NCBI GenBank assembly: GCA_964461295.1
Contig: CAYWTX010000073.1
Location: 1-26,449, forward strand
Source: CAYWTX01 sp964461295
GTDB lineage: Bacteria; Planctomycetota; Phycisphaerae; SM23-33
Direction: 5' to 3'
DNA length: 26,449 nt
The notes under the pieces are model-generated. The model was not told where the DNA came from. It worked only from the letters and a program-made list of their open reading frames with translations, and did no database searches. Shown here one piece after another: positions 14,846-22,227 of this stretch (position 1 is the stretch's first letter; every line of letters starts with the position of its first letter). A program made the position numbers and the translations under genes.

Positions 14846-15763
14846 CTATGCACCGCCAAGGGCCGCCAGAGCGGCCTGACGCACGTGAGATTCCGACTTG
14901 TCCGTCCGCGTGTCCGTCAGGTGCTTGTAGACCCGCTCGGCCACAGGCTTGTTGCCGGCGGCAGCAAGTCTCTCGGCCAGCAGCAGGCAGGCGTCGGTCG
15001 CCTGGATTCGCTCCCACCCCTGGGCGTTCGACGCCTTGATGAGCGTTTCGGCCGCCGACGCGTCGCCGATCCTGGCCAGCGCCCAGCAGGCCGAGACGCG
15101 AACGCCCTCGTCCTTGTCTTCGGCGGCACGCATGAGCGCCGCGGCGGAGGCGGTGTCCTTCAGTTGGCCCAGCGCGTTGGCGATGTGCATCCGGCAGTGC
15201 GGTTCCCTGGCGGCCGGCAGCGCGATCCGCAGCGGTTCGGCGGCCCCGACAGCCACCAGCGCCATCGCCGCGTCGGCGCACAGTTCGGCGTCCGACAGCG
15301 CGCCGGCGAGGGCGGCCGCGGACGACTTATCGCCGTACCTGACCAGCTCCCGCACCAGCGTGAGCTTGACGGTCTTCGGCTTGTCGGTGGCGAGCGAGGA
15401 GACGATGGCCGACGCCACCTCCGCACGCTGTTTGTCCTTGCCCGGCCTGGCGACGTACACCCCCAGCCCGTGCAGCGCGTAGCGTGCCCGGTAGTCATGG
15501 CCGTCGTCGGCCTCCTTCAGCATGTCGATGACCGCCCGGACGCCCTCGGCGCCCTTCGACAGTATCGTGTCGTACAGGGGCTCGGCTTCCTTCCATTCCG
15601 GGCCGGTCAGCTTGCCCGCGCTGCCGCGGAGGCGCTTGGTCTTCGGGTCCGTCGCCCCGCTGTCGAGGGCGGGCATGGCGGCAACGCACTCGGCCACCGT
15701 CTCCGGAGCCTTGGCGGGCGCCGACGCGGGTGAATCTCCAGCGGGTTTCTCAAGTTCCGGCAT
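14846..15763 (-). CDS. HEAT-repeat protein
   Basis: This 305-aa protein has no signal peptide; the first 30 residues are Pro/Ala-rich and probably disordered. From about 60 to 300 it consists of alpha-helical HEAT-like repeats, seen as recurring phrases such as AAALAGALSDAELCADAAMALVAVG, AAALMRAAEDKDEGVRVSACWALARIGD and AAETLIKASNAQG. Such solenoids serve as protein-binding scaffolds. It lies 71 bp downstream of the Gfo/Idh oxidoreductase gene on the same strand, so co-transcription is likely; pairing of HEAT proteins with Gfo/Idh enzymes and heme proteins is common in planctomycetes. AAAGGA lies about 10 bases before the ATG. No enzymatic motif was seen. Confidence 0.8.
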   Translation of the reverse strand: MPELEKPAGDSPASAPAKAPETVAECVAAMPALDSGATDPKTKRLRGSAGKLTGPEWKEAEPLYDTILSKGAEGVRAVIDMLKEADDGHDYRARYALHGLGVYVARPGKDKQRAEVASAIVSSLATDKPKTVKLTLVRELVRYGDKSSAAALAGALSDAELCADAAMALVAVGAAEPLRIALPAAREPHCRMHIANALGQLKDTASAAALMRAAEDKDEGVRVSACWALARIGDASAAETLIKASNAQGWERIQATDACLLLAERLAAAGNKPVAERVYKHLTDTRTDKSESHVRQAALAALGGA

Positions 15764-15780
15764 GATTGCTTCGTCCTTTC

Positions 15781-15829
15781 AGCTTGCAGCTTCCGGTTAC
15801 CAGCCATCACGTTCCCGGCTACCGGCTCC
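15781..15829. repeat. Degenerate heptamer tract
   Basis: Seven consecutive 7-bp units can be read here, beginning AGCTTGC, AGCTTCC, GGTTACC. The units resemble those at 26180-26228. It fills most of the gap between the oxidoreductase and HEAT-repeat genes and looks like a decayed array. Confidence 0.45.
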
Positions 15830-15834
15830 CATCG

Positions 15835-17076
15835 CTACAGGTGCCACGGGGCCCGCATCGGCTGGTTGACTAGCCTGTTGGCCTCCTCGTCGCCGATGAT
15901 CTGTTCGGTCGCGGGGTCGAAGCGTATCTTCCGCCCGACTCGGATGGCGATGTTCGTCAGGTGCATGATGCAGGCTGTGCGGTGGGCGGCCTCGGCGTTG
16001 CCGCCGGGCTGTTTGCGGGTTCTGACGGCCTCGCCAAAGCCGATCATCGGTTCCTCGTCGGGCATGGCCGCCAGCTTCTTCTGGTCGTCCTCGCTGAGGT
16101 CCTCGATTCTGACCGGTCGGCTGGTCATGCCGGTCGGCGCGTCCCATTCGCCGCTCTCCAGGACCAGGGTGAACCCGTTGGCGTAGCGCAGCTTGCTCCA
16201 GGCCCACATGCCGGCGACTTCCGGGTGGGCCGGCGGCGCGAAGGCCTCGACCTCCACAGGCGCCGTGTGGTCAAGCCCGAACAGCCAGGAGATCGGGTCC
16301 AAGTGGTGCTGGCCCATGTCGCCAAGCCCGCCGCCCTCGTAGTCCCAGTACCACCGGTGCGTCCCCCCGTGGCGCGGGGGCTGGAACGGCTTGAGCGGCG
16401 ACGGCCCGCAGTATAGATCCCAGTCCAGGTTGGCCGGCACCGGCTGCGGGGCGACGTCAACCCGCCCGGACCATTCCTTCACCTTGAACCCGCCGCGCCG
16501 GACGACGACGGCCTCGCATTTCTTCAGCAGCCCGCTCCGCATGAGCTTGCGGGTCTGCCAGTTGTCCTTGCTGTTGGCCATGCCGAACCGCCCGTACGTG
16601 CCGACCTGGAACATCCGCCCGTAGCGTTTGACGGCGTTGACGACGGCCCGGCCCTCGGCGATGAACCGCGTCATCGGCTTCTCGCAGAGGACGTCCTTGC
16701 CGGCCTGCATGGCGGCGATGGTTATCAGCGCGTGCCAGTGCGGCGGCGTGGCGATGGCCACCAGGTCGATGTCCTTGCGCTCCAGCACCCGCCGGAAGTC
16801 GGTGTATGTGGTCTTGTTGTCCGCGCGGTCCTTGAGCCTCACGTCGCAGTTGGCCAGCTTGACCACCGGCAGCTTGTGCTTGCCGCTCAAGTCGCCGAAC
16901 GTGCCGCCGCCTCGCCCCCCGCAGCCTATGAGCGCCGCGCCGAGCTTGTCGCTCGGGGCCGGTCCTTGGCCGGGCCCGCCCAGCACGTGCCGCGGCACGA
17001 TGGTGAACACCCCCGCTGCCGCCGCCGCGCCCTTCAACAACGACCTGCGCGTCACCGCCCGTCCGCAGTGTGCCAT
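15835..17076 (-). CDS. Gfo/Idh/MocA family oxidoreductase with Tat signal
   Basis: The 413-aa protein opens with a twin-arginine signal, RRSLLKG at 10-16 then a hydrophobic alanine-rich run, so it is exported folded with its cofactor. An NAD(P)-binding Rossmann fold follows (AALIGCGGRGGGTFGD), then IDLVAIATPPHWHALITIAAMQAGKDVLCEKPM containing the family EKP motif, and the C-terminal domain with GDMGQHHLDPISWLFG. This is the planctomycete-type secreted or periplasmic subgroup; the substrate is likely a sugar or inositol derivative but cannot be told. AAGGAGAAGG lies just before the ATG at 17076. The leader carries a GTCGGC/GCCGAC hairpin (17110-17134). It probably forms an operon with the HEAT-repeat gene downstream. 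Confidence 0.9.
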   Translation of the reverse strand: MAHCGRAVTRRSLLKGAAAAAGVFTIVPRHVLGGPGQGPAPSDKLGAALIGCGGRGGGTFGDLSGKHKLPVVKLANCDVRLKDRADNKTTYTDFRRVLERKDIDLVAIATPPHWHALITIAAMQAGKDVLCEKPMTRFIAEGRAVVNAVKRYGRMFQVGTYGRFGMANSKDNWQTRKLMRSGLLKKCEAVVVRRGGFKVKEWSGRVDVAPQPVPANLDWDLYCGPSPLKPFQPPRHGGTHRWYWDYEGGGLGDMGQHHLDPISWLFGLDHTAPVEVEAFAPPAHPEVAGMWAWSKLRYANGFTLVLESGEWDAPTGMTSRPVRIEDLSEDDQKKLAAMPDEEPMIGFGEAVRTRKQPGGNAEAAHRTACIMHLTNIAIRVGRKIRFDPATEQIIGDEEANRLVNQPMRAPWHL

Positions 17077-17652
17077 GGAACCTTCTCCTTCCGTAGCCGT
17101 TGGCGTCCTGTCGGCTCTTCCGCCGCCCGCCGACTGACAGGTAAGCCTTCAACCGATGGACGCACACCAGGTATCGACCTTGGGAAGGGGAAGGGGACAG
17201 GCTGGAACCGCACTGACAAAGTGATAACCCGATGCGAAACAAGATATCGTCGCTCTGGTCGGCCGTACTGTCTGCTGCGCCCTGCGAGGCCCCTTGGCGA
17301 CCAGCTCCCCTGCGGGCCAGTAGAATCGGGCTTGCTTATGCAGCGTCTCGGATCGCTCAGGAGCTTGGCGGCGCCTCTCGTGTGACACCGCTATGTGAAA
17401 CACAGGTAGTTGCCGCTCTGTCAGTGCCATGGGGGCCTGGTCCACAGACACAGGGCAGCGGGCGCCGCGCTTCGGTCACCACGAATCGCCCGATGGCACT
17501 TGAGGCCCGCGGCCAGCCCATGGTCCGGCGAGCCGGATATGCGAATGCCGCATATCCGGACCCGCGGGGGCCCCGGGCAGGCAACCGCCCCCGCTTGCCC
17601 GGCCGCAACGGGGCAGTGGCGGTTCGGCCCTTCGCACGGTACTTTGCCGGGC
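17077..17652. other. 576-bp gap with repeats and hairpins, no convincing gene
   Basis: This gap between divergent genes holds the leader hairpin of the oxidoreductase gene, a CACTGACAAAGTG motif at 17211-17223 (compare CACTGACAAGGTG at 14742-14754 and TGTCAGTGCCAT near 17419, the last also present inverted near 14741), the perfect inverted repeat 17533-17559 and a 10-bp stem with one mismatch at 17573-17602. Frames of up to about 100 codons exist but lack ribosome binding sites and coding character. I could not find a clear promoter for either flanking gene. Confidence 0.5.
17533..17559. repeat. Perfect 11-bp inverted repeat
   Basis: CCGGATATGCG and its exact reverse complement flank the loop AATGC. 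GGTCCGG at 17522-17528 can pair instead with CCGGACC at 17556-17562, so two exclusive structures are possible. It lies about 95 bp before the metallophosphoesterase gene. Confidence 0.75.
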
Positions 17653-18516
17653 ATGCTGAAACTGCTGTACGTCACCGATCTCCACGGCTGGCGGGGGGCC
17701 TACCGCCACCTGGAGGAGACAGCCACCCGCGAGGGCGTGCTGGCCATCGTCAACGGCGGCGACCTGCTGCCCAAGCATGGGTACCTGCTGGAGGGGCAGC
17801 GGCAGTTCATCGAGCAGGTTCTGCCCGGCCACTTGGGGGCCCTGGCGGCTGGGGGAGTGCGATTCTACGGCATGTTCGGCAACGACGACGCTCGCGCCAA
17901 CCACGACCTGTGGCGCGAGGCACTGGCCGAACACAGCGGCGCCACCGAACTGACCGACGGATGGGCCGAGTTGGGCGAGGGCGTCATCATTCGCGGCGTG
18001 TCGCACGTGCCGGACCACCCCTTCGGCATGAAGGACTGGTCGGTGCTCGACTTTCCGGGCTTCTGCCGGCCGCCGCAACTCGGCAAGCCGGTGGTCTCGG
18101 CCCCGGACGGCTTTCGCGCGATTCCCAGCATCGAGGCGTTCCTTCGCGACCGCCCGACGCTGCAGGCGATGCTGGAGGGCCTGTCGGCGGAGGCGCCCTC
18201 GCTGGAACATGCGGTGGCGGTGATTCACTGCCCGCCGGCGGACACGTACCTGGGCTGCATCGCGCCTGACGGGCGGGACGTCGGCTCCTTGGCGGTGCTT
18301 CGGTGGATCAACCGCCACCAGCCGCTGCTGACGCTGCACGGGCACATCCACGAGAGTCCGGACGTCACCGGCCGGCACGCGGCCCGCCTGGGTCGCACGG
18401 TATGCCATCAGCCTGGGCAGCGCGGCGAACGCCAGGGCCTGCTGGTGTACTCGATGGTGACGATCGAGGAGGCCCGGCACGTTCGCATCGAGAGGCGCAT
18501 GGAGCGTGTTGGGTGA
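17653..18516 (+). CDS. Metallophosphoesterase (calcineurin-like)
   Basis: This 287-aa cytoplasmic protein has the metal-binding motifs of the family in order: DLH at 9-11 (TDLHG), GGD at 35-37, GND at 76-78 (GNDD in place of the common GNHD/E), His192 in IHCPP and GHIH at 230-233. Two divalent metals and phosphoester hydrolysis are expected; substrate is unknown. The start at 17653 is set by the onset of the MLKLLYVTDLHG strand; there is no good ribosome binding site before it, and the longer open frame upstream runs through the palindromic gap and is unlikely to be coding. The gene lies 168 bp before the sigma-54 regulator gene on the same strand. Confidence 0.87.
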   Translation: MLKLLYVTDLHGWRGAYRHLEETATREGVLAIVNGGDLLPKHGYLLEGQRQFIEQVLPGHLGALAAGGVRFYGMFGNDDARANHDLWREALAEHSGATELTDGWAELGEGVIIRGVSHVPDHPFGMKDWSVLDFPGFCRPPQLGKPVVSAPDGFRAIPSIEAFLRDRPTLQAMLEGLSAEAPSLEHAVAVIHCPPADTYLGCIAPDGRDVGSLAVLRWINRHQPLLTLHGHIHESPDVTGRHAARLGRTVCHQPGQRGERQGLLVYSMVTIEEARHVRIERRMERVG

Positions 18517-18624
18517 GAGCGGGGAGACGGAGAACCGCCGCGAGGCAAGCCGGTGCGGAGGCAACCCGCGGTCAAGGGGGGAGCCTGCCGGGGGACATCC
18601 CCCTGCCGGAAGGACATCCACCTA

Positions 18625-18653
18625 TTGACCTTTGCTCAAGCCCCTATTACGCT
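18625..18653 (+). promoter_or_regulatory. Possible promoter of the sigma-54 regulator gene
   Basis: TTGACC (18625-18630) is followed after 17 bp by TACGCT (18648-18653), 32 bases before the ATG. A GGGGG/CCCCC hairpin at 18590-18603 precedes it. The -10 match is poor. Confidence 0.35.
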
Positions 18654-18684
18654 TTCGGTTCCGTTCTGCCGATTTGGGGTAAAC

Positions 18685-20181
18685 ATGCTTCTGCGGGTGG
18701 TGGTTGCGGTGGCGGATGATGCGCTGCGGAAGCGCCTGCGGTTGCTGCTGCGCGCCATTCCCGACATCGTGATCGACGTGGCCAAGGGCAAGGGGGAGTT
18801 GTGGGAGCGGGCGCTGGCCAAGGAGGGCGACATCCTCGTCGTCGACGAGGCCGTCGCGTACTCCATCGCGGGCAAGCCGGCCGCAACGAACCCCGACTCC
18901 CCGCAGCAGCCTGCCGTTGTCGCGATGACCAACAGCATCTCTCCGGCTGAACACACGAAGCTGATCGAGGCCGGGTGCGACTGGGTGCTGTACAACGAGT
19001 TGGAGGACGCGCGGCTGGTGGGAGCGTTCCGCACGATCCTGACCAAGCAGATGGACCTTGTGCGTGCGGCGTTGACGCGCAAGCCGCTGGCGACGCCGAG
19101 CCTGGACGACTTCGTCTCCGAAAGCCCCACGATGCGGGAATTCATGGAGGTCGTCCGGCGTGTGGTGCACAGCGACGCGTCGCTGCTGATCCTGGGCGAG
19201 ACGGGCGTGGGCAAGGAGCGCCTGGCCCGTGCGATTCACGCCGAGGGGCCGCGAGCGGCCGGACCGTTCGTGGCCGTGAACTGCGGGGCGCTGCCGGAAG
19301 CGCTGCTGGAAAGCGAGTTGTTCGGGCACGAGGAGGGGTCGTTCACGGGCGCGACGCGATCGAGGCGCGGGGCGTTCGAGTTGGCCCACGGCGGGACGAT
19401 CTTCCTGGATGAAGTGGGCGACATGCCCATCCACCTGCAAGTGAAGCTGCTGCGGGTGCTGCAGGACCACGAGGTGCAGCGGATCGGGGCCGAGGCAGGC
19501 TTTCGCGTGGACGTGCGCGTGGTGGCCGCGTCCAACCGCGACCTGGCGGCAGAGGTGGAGGCCAAGCGATTCCGCCAAGACCTGTTCTACCGGCTGAGCG
19601 TGGTGACACTGACCGTGCCGGCCCTTCGGGATCGGCGCGAGGACATTCCGGCCCTGGCACGGAGCTACGTGGGGTTCCATCGGCCGCGGATCGGGCGCGA
19701 GGTGTACGGGGTCGCGCCGCAGGCGGTGGACGCGTTGTGCCGCTATCCCTGGCCGGGAAACGTTCGCGAGTTGATCAACGTCATCGAGCGGGCGATGCTG
19801 CTGTGTAAGGGGCGCGAGATCTCGCTGGAAGAGTTGCCCACGAGCATTCGCACGTGGGGCAAGGCGGCCGGGACGCCGGCGTTCCCGCGGCGGGCGGAGG
19901 ACATCCCGGAGGCGTGGCTGGCGCGGCCGCTGAAGGACCTGCGAGATGAAGTCGTGACCGGCCTGGAGAAGGCGTACCTGACGGCCGTGCTGAAGGCGAC
20001 CGGCGGACGGATCGGGCGGACGGCGGAGCGGCCGGGTCTTCAGCCGCGAAGCCTGTACGAGAAGATGCGGGAGTACGGGCTGACGAAGGAGGACTTCAAG
20101 GTGGGCAGGGACGCGAGGAACGGGGAGAAGGAGAAGAAAGCGACGGCGGAGGAGGCGTGGGAGCCCGGCGAGTCAGGGTAG
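18685..20181 (+). CDS. Sigma-54-dependent transcriptional activator (NtrC-like)
   Basis: This 498-aa protein has three domains. Residues 1-125 are a diverged receiver: the phosphoacceptor Asp is probably Asp54 (GDILVVDE) and a Thr is kept (AMTNS), but the conserved Lys is Asn (VLYNEL). Residues 140-375 are the AAA+ domain that hydrolyses ATP to remodel sigma-54 polymerase: Walker A GETGVGKE (171-178), GSFTGA (218-223) in place of GAFTGA, Walker B TIFLDE (238-243), a RFRQDLFYRL segment with arginine fingers, and YPWPGNVRELINVIERA. Residues 425-465 form a Fis-type helix-turn-helix (GRIGRTAERPGLQPRSLYEKMREYGL). A charged tail follows. No sensor kinase is nearby. The convergent glycosyltransferase has a sigma-54 promoter and is a likely target (inference). 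Confidence 0.9.
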   Translation: MLLRVVVAVADDALRKRLRLLLRAIPDIVIDVAKGKGELWERALAKEGDILVVDEAVAYSIAGKPAATNPDSPQQPAVVAMTNSISPAEHTKLIEAGCDWVLYNELEDARLVGAFRTILTKQMDLVRAALTRKPLATPSLDDFVSESPTMREFMEVVRRVVHSDASLLILGETGVGKERLARAIHAEGPRAAGPFVAVNCGALPEALLESELFGHEEGSFTGATRSRRGAFELAHGGTIFLDEVGDMPIHLQVKLLRVLQDHEVQRIGAEAGFRVDVRVVAASNRDLAAEVEAKRFRQDLFYRLSVVTLTVPALRDRREDIPALARSYVGFHRPRIGREVYGVAPQAVDALCRYPWPGNVRELINVIERAMLLCKGREISLEELPTSIRTWGKAAGTPAFPRRAEDIPEAWLARPLKDLRDEVVTGLEKAYLTAVLKATGGRIGRTAERPGLQPRSLYEKMREYGLTKEDFKVGRDARNGEKEKKATAEEAWEPGESG

Positions 20182-20405
20182 GCCAGACCGACGGAAGGGA
20201 AGAGGAGAGGAAGCAGCGCCGAGTTCTGGCCGTCGAGATCGGGAGGGGACTCGGGGATCGGAGCGAAGAGGAGGAGGGGGAGAACATCCGGCAAAGGGCG
20301 AAGCCGCTTCGGGCGTGCCGCCGCGAGGCGAGCCTTCTCGTCGTCATGTCCGCACAGTGTGACGGACAGTTGCTCCCAAGGGCCTCAATCGCCAATCGCC
20401 GGTTC
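20182..20405. other. Convergent intergenic gap with two heptamer units
   Basis: This gap lies between the convergent regulator and glycosyltransferase genes. It contains two tandem CAATCGC units at 20386-20399 directly before the glycosyltransferase stop, and a GAAGCCGCTTC near-palindrome around 20303. No T-rich terminator was found for either gene. Confidence 0.4.
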
Positions 20406-21908
20406 TCAAGCGGCTTCGGGAGTGATCTTCGGGCGGACGGGCTCGCTGCGGATGGGCAGATGGGTAGGAAGGTCTCGGGTCAGCCAGCCGTTCTTGTGCA
20501 TCGTGATCGTCGAGTAGATGCCGATCCACCACAGCCCCAGCAGCCAGAACACGCTGTAGGCGTACGACCACAGGGCGTTGGTGCTGCGATGCCGGATGGC
20601 GTAGAAGAGGGCGGGTATCGATGCGCCGATGGCCGTGGCGATCAGCATGCGGGAGCCGAACAGGTCCGGCTGGAAGACGAGGTAGAAGATCACCACCAGT
20701 TTGATGGCCTCGCCGACGGTCATGTTGATCCATTCCAGGGCGAGGTTGACGCGGGCGCCGATGGCGGGAGTCGTGCGGAAGGGGCTGAAGAGGAACTTGG
20801 TCATGTCCCAGTTCTCGCGGATGTTGCTGCGGCCCCAGCGAAGCAGCATGCGACAGAGGCCCTTGTAGCCGGCGGGGACCTTCGTGTAGACCATGGCGTT
20901 GCGCTGGAACAGCGAGAGATATCCGCGCTTGATGATCAGGTTGGTGATGGCCCGGTCTTCGCCGATGGTGGACAGCCGGCCCATGAACCGCTGGGTGAGC
21001 CACTCCGGCAGGCACTCGACGACGACGTCGCGGCGGTAGGCGGCCAGGGCGCCGGGCGTGCAGAACACGGTCTTTGTCTCGCTCTGGCTGGCGCGGATGA
21101 AGTCGAAGCTGTAGGCGAAGCTGATGTCCATCATCCGCGGGATGACGCCCTCGCTCTGGTTGAGGACGCGAACGTTGCCCGCCACCGCGCCCACGCGGGG
21201 ATCGCGCACGATGGGGCTGACGAGGTTGCGGACGGTCTGGGGCTCGACGATCGAGTCGCTGTCGATGGTGACGATGATGTCGCCGACGGCGTGCTGGAAG
21301 GCTTCGTAGAGGGCGAACTTCTTGCCCGAGTTCTTCTGCATTCTCATCGGGCGAATGATGGCCGGGAACTCCGAGGCGGCCAGGCGGATCCACTGCCAGG
21401 TGTCGTCCTTGCTTCCGTCGTCGATGGCGATGACGGACAGCTTGCCCGCCGGGTAATCGCTGGCGGCGATGCTGCGAAGGGTCTCGTAGACGAACTTGCC
21501 TTCGTTGTAGGCCGGCACGATCACGGTGCAGCGGGGGAGTTGCGAGTCGATGCAGCCCGGCTGGGGGCGGTAGCGGGCGACCAACACGACCCGCCAGATG
21601 AGCTCGGCGGCCGTGACGACCATCAGGCCGACGGCCAGGAGCATGAAAGCCCTGCCCAGGGGCAGTTCGCGAAGGCGGTCGACGACGTCCTCATATTGAG
21701 ACCAGGTGACGGCAGCCAAGGCCAGGACAAGCGCTAAGCCTATACCCACGCCCACCTTGGCGGTAAGCGAGTAGGATCGGGGCTTGGCGGGCTGGGCGGC
21801 CTGCCGAGGGCTGCGTAGCTTGGCGGCGATGCGTCCTTGCTTGCGATACGGTTTCCTCGAGCCAGCCCTCCTGGCGGCTCCGGGTTCCTTCACAAGTTGT
21901 CCCAACAT
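20406..21908 (-). CDS. Membrane glycosyltransferase family 2, hyaluronan/chitin synthase-like
   Basis: This 500-aa protein has a basic N-terminal tail, two membrane segments (about 52-70 and 86-112), a cytoplasmic GT-A domain and about three C-terminal membrane segments, the layout of processive beta-glycan synthases. GT2 motifs are VIVPAYNEG, DDGSKDDT (163-170), DSDS (216-219, DxD), GEDR (316-319) and RWGRSNIRE. The QxxRW motif reads MLLRW (354-358), with Met for Gln. The product is likely a polysaccharide exported through its own channel; which sugar is unknown. The ATG at 21908 follows GAGAAGAAGAAG. A consensus sigma-54 promoter about 100 bp upstream implies conditional expression under an activator such as the one encoded next door. 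Confidence 0.9.
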   Translation of the reverse strand: MLGQLVKEPGAARRAGSRKPYRKQGRIAAKLRSPRQAAQPAKPRSYSLTAKVGVGIGLALVLALAAVTWSQYEDVVDRLRELPLGRAFMLLAVGLMVVTAAELIWRVVLVARYRPQPGCIDSQLPRCTVIVPAYNEGKFVYETLRSIAASDYPAGKLSVIAIDDGSKDDTWQWIRLAASEFPAIIRPMRMQKNSGKKFALYEAFQHAVGDIIVTIDSDSIVEPQTVRNLVSPIVRDPRVGAVAGNVRVLNQSEGVIPRMMDISFAYSFDFIRASQSETKTVFCTPGALAAYRRDVVVECLPEWLTQRFMGRLSTIGEDRAITNLIIKRGYLSLFQRNAMVYTKVPAGYKGLCRMLLRWGRSNIRENWDMTKFLFSPFRTTPAIGARVNLALEWINMTVGEAIKLVVIFYLVFQPDLFGSRMLIATAIGASIPALFYAIRHRSTNALWSYAYSVFWLLGLWWIGIYSTITMHKNGWLTRDLPTHLPIRSEPVRPKITPEAA

Positions 21909-22005
21909 CTTCTTCTTCTTCTCGCAGTCAGAACTGCAGCGATTGCCGGGGCTTCAGGTGTCTCCTTCAGGCTTCCCAGAGCTGCTTGGTTATCCTCTCG
22001 CATAC

Positions 22006-22020
22006 GCAAGAACTGTGCCA
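22006..22020 (-). promoter_or_regulatory. Consensus sigma-54 (-24/-12) promoter of the glycosyltransferase gene
   Basis: Read on the minus strand the sequence is TGGCAC, five bases (AGTTC), TTGC, which matches the core consensus at every fixed position with the required GG-to-GC spacing. The start point would be about 12 bp downstream, leaving a leader of about 85 bases. CCTGAAGG (22042-22049) and CCTTCAGG (21964-21971) flank it as an inverted pair, but a dedicated activator site was not identified. Confidence 0.75.
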
Positions 22021-22077
22021 ATCCATGCACCGCTGCTCAGTCCTGAAGGGCGGGTCCAGCCACCCTCGGCAAGGCAG

Positions 22078-22227
22078 CTAGCGCTTCTCCAATGGTTCCA
22101 CCCGCGGATCAATCGGAACGGGCGGCGGAAGGGCTTCGGGCTCCTGCGGCTTTGGCTTCGGCCGGGAAGCTTCCGCGGATTGCTCCTGCTGGTCGGTGCG
22201 GGGCATGTTTTGCTTTCTTGATGCCAT
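22078..22227 (-). CDS. Possible small proline-rich protein
   Basis: This frame encodes 49 residues, or 42 if it begins at the ATG at 22206, which has AAGAAAG upstream. It is rich in Pro, Glu, Lys and Gln and has no recognised domain. It ends RVEPLEKR, which resembles by chance the LEPR motif seen near the start of many planctomycete proteins. The third codon positions are GC-rich after the second ATG, as in real genes here. It lies upstream of the sigma-54 promoter. It may equally be a chance frame. Confidence 0.3.
   Translation of the reverse strand: MASRKQNMPRTDQQEQSAEASRPKPKPQEPEALPPPVPIDPRVEPLEKR

Noticed and set aside
15838..15850. Another GGTGCCAC-bordered palindrome at the end of the oxidoreductase gene
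   Set aside because: The match is only the Trp-His-Leu codons and lacks a second arm.
20157..21737. Plus-strand open frame of 526 codons opposite the glycosyltransferase gene
   Set aside because: Composition is typical of a GC-rich antisense frame, and the opposing GT2 motifs are unambiguous.
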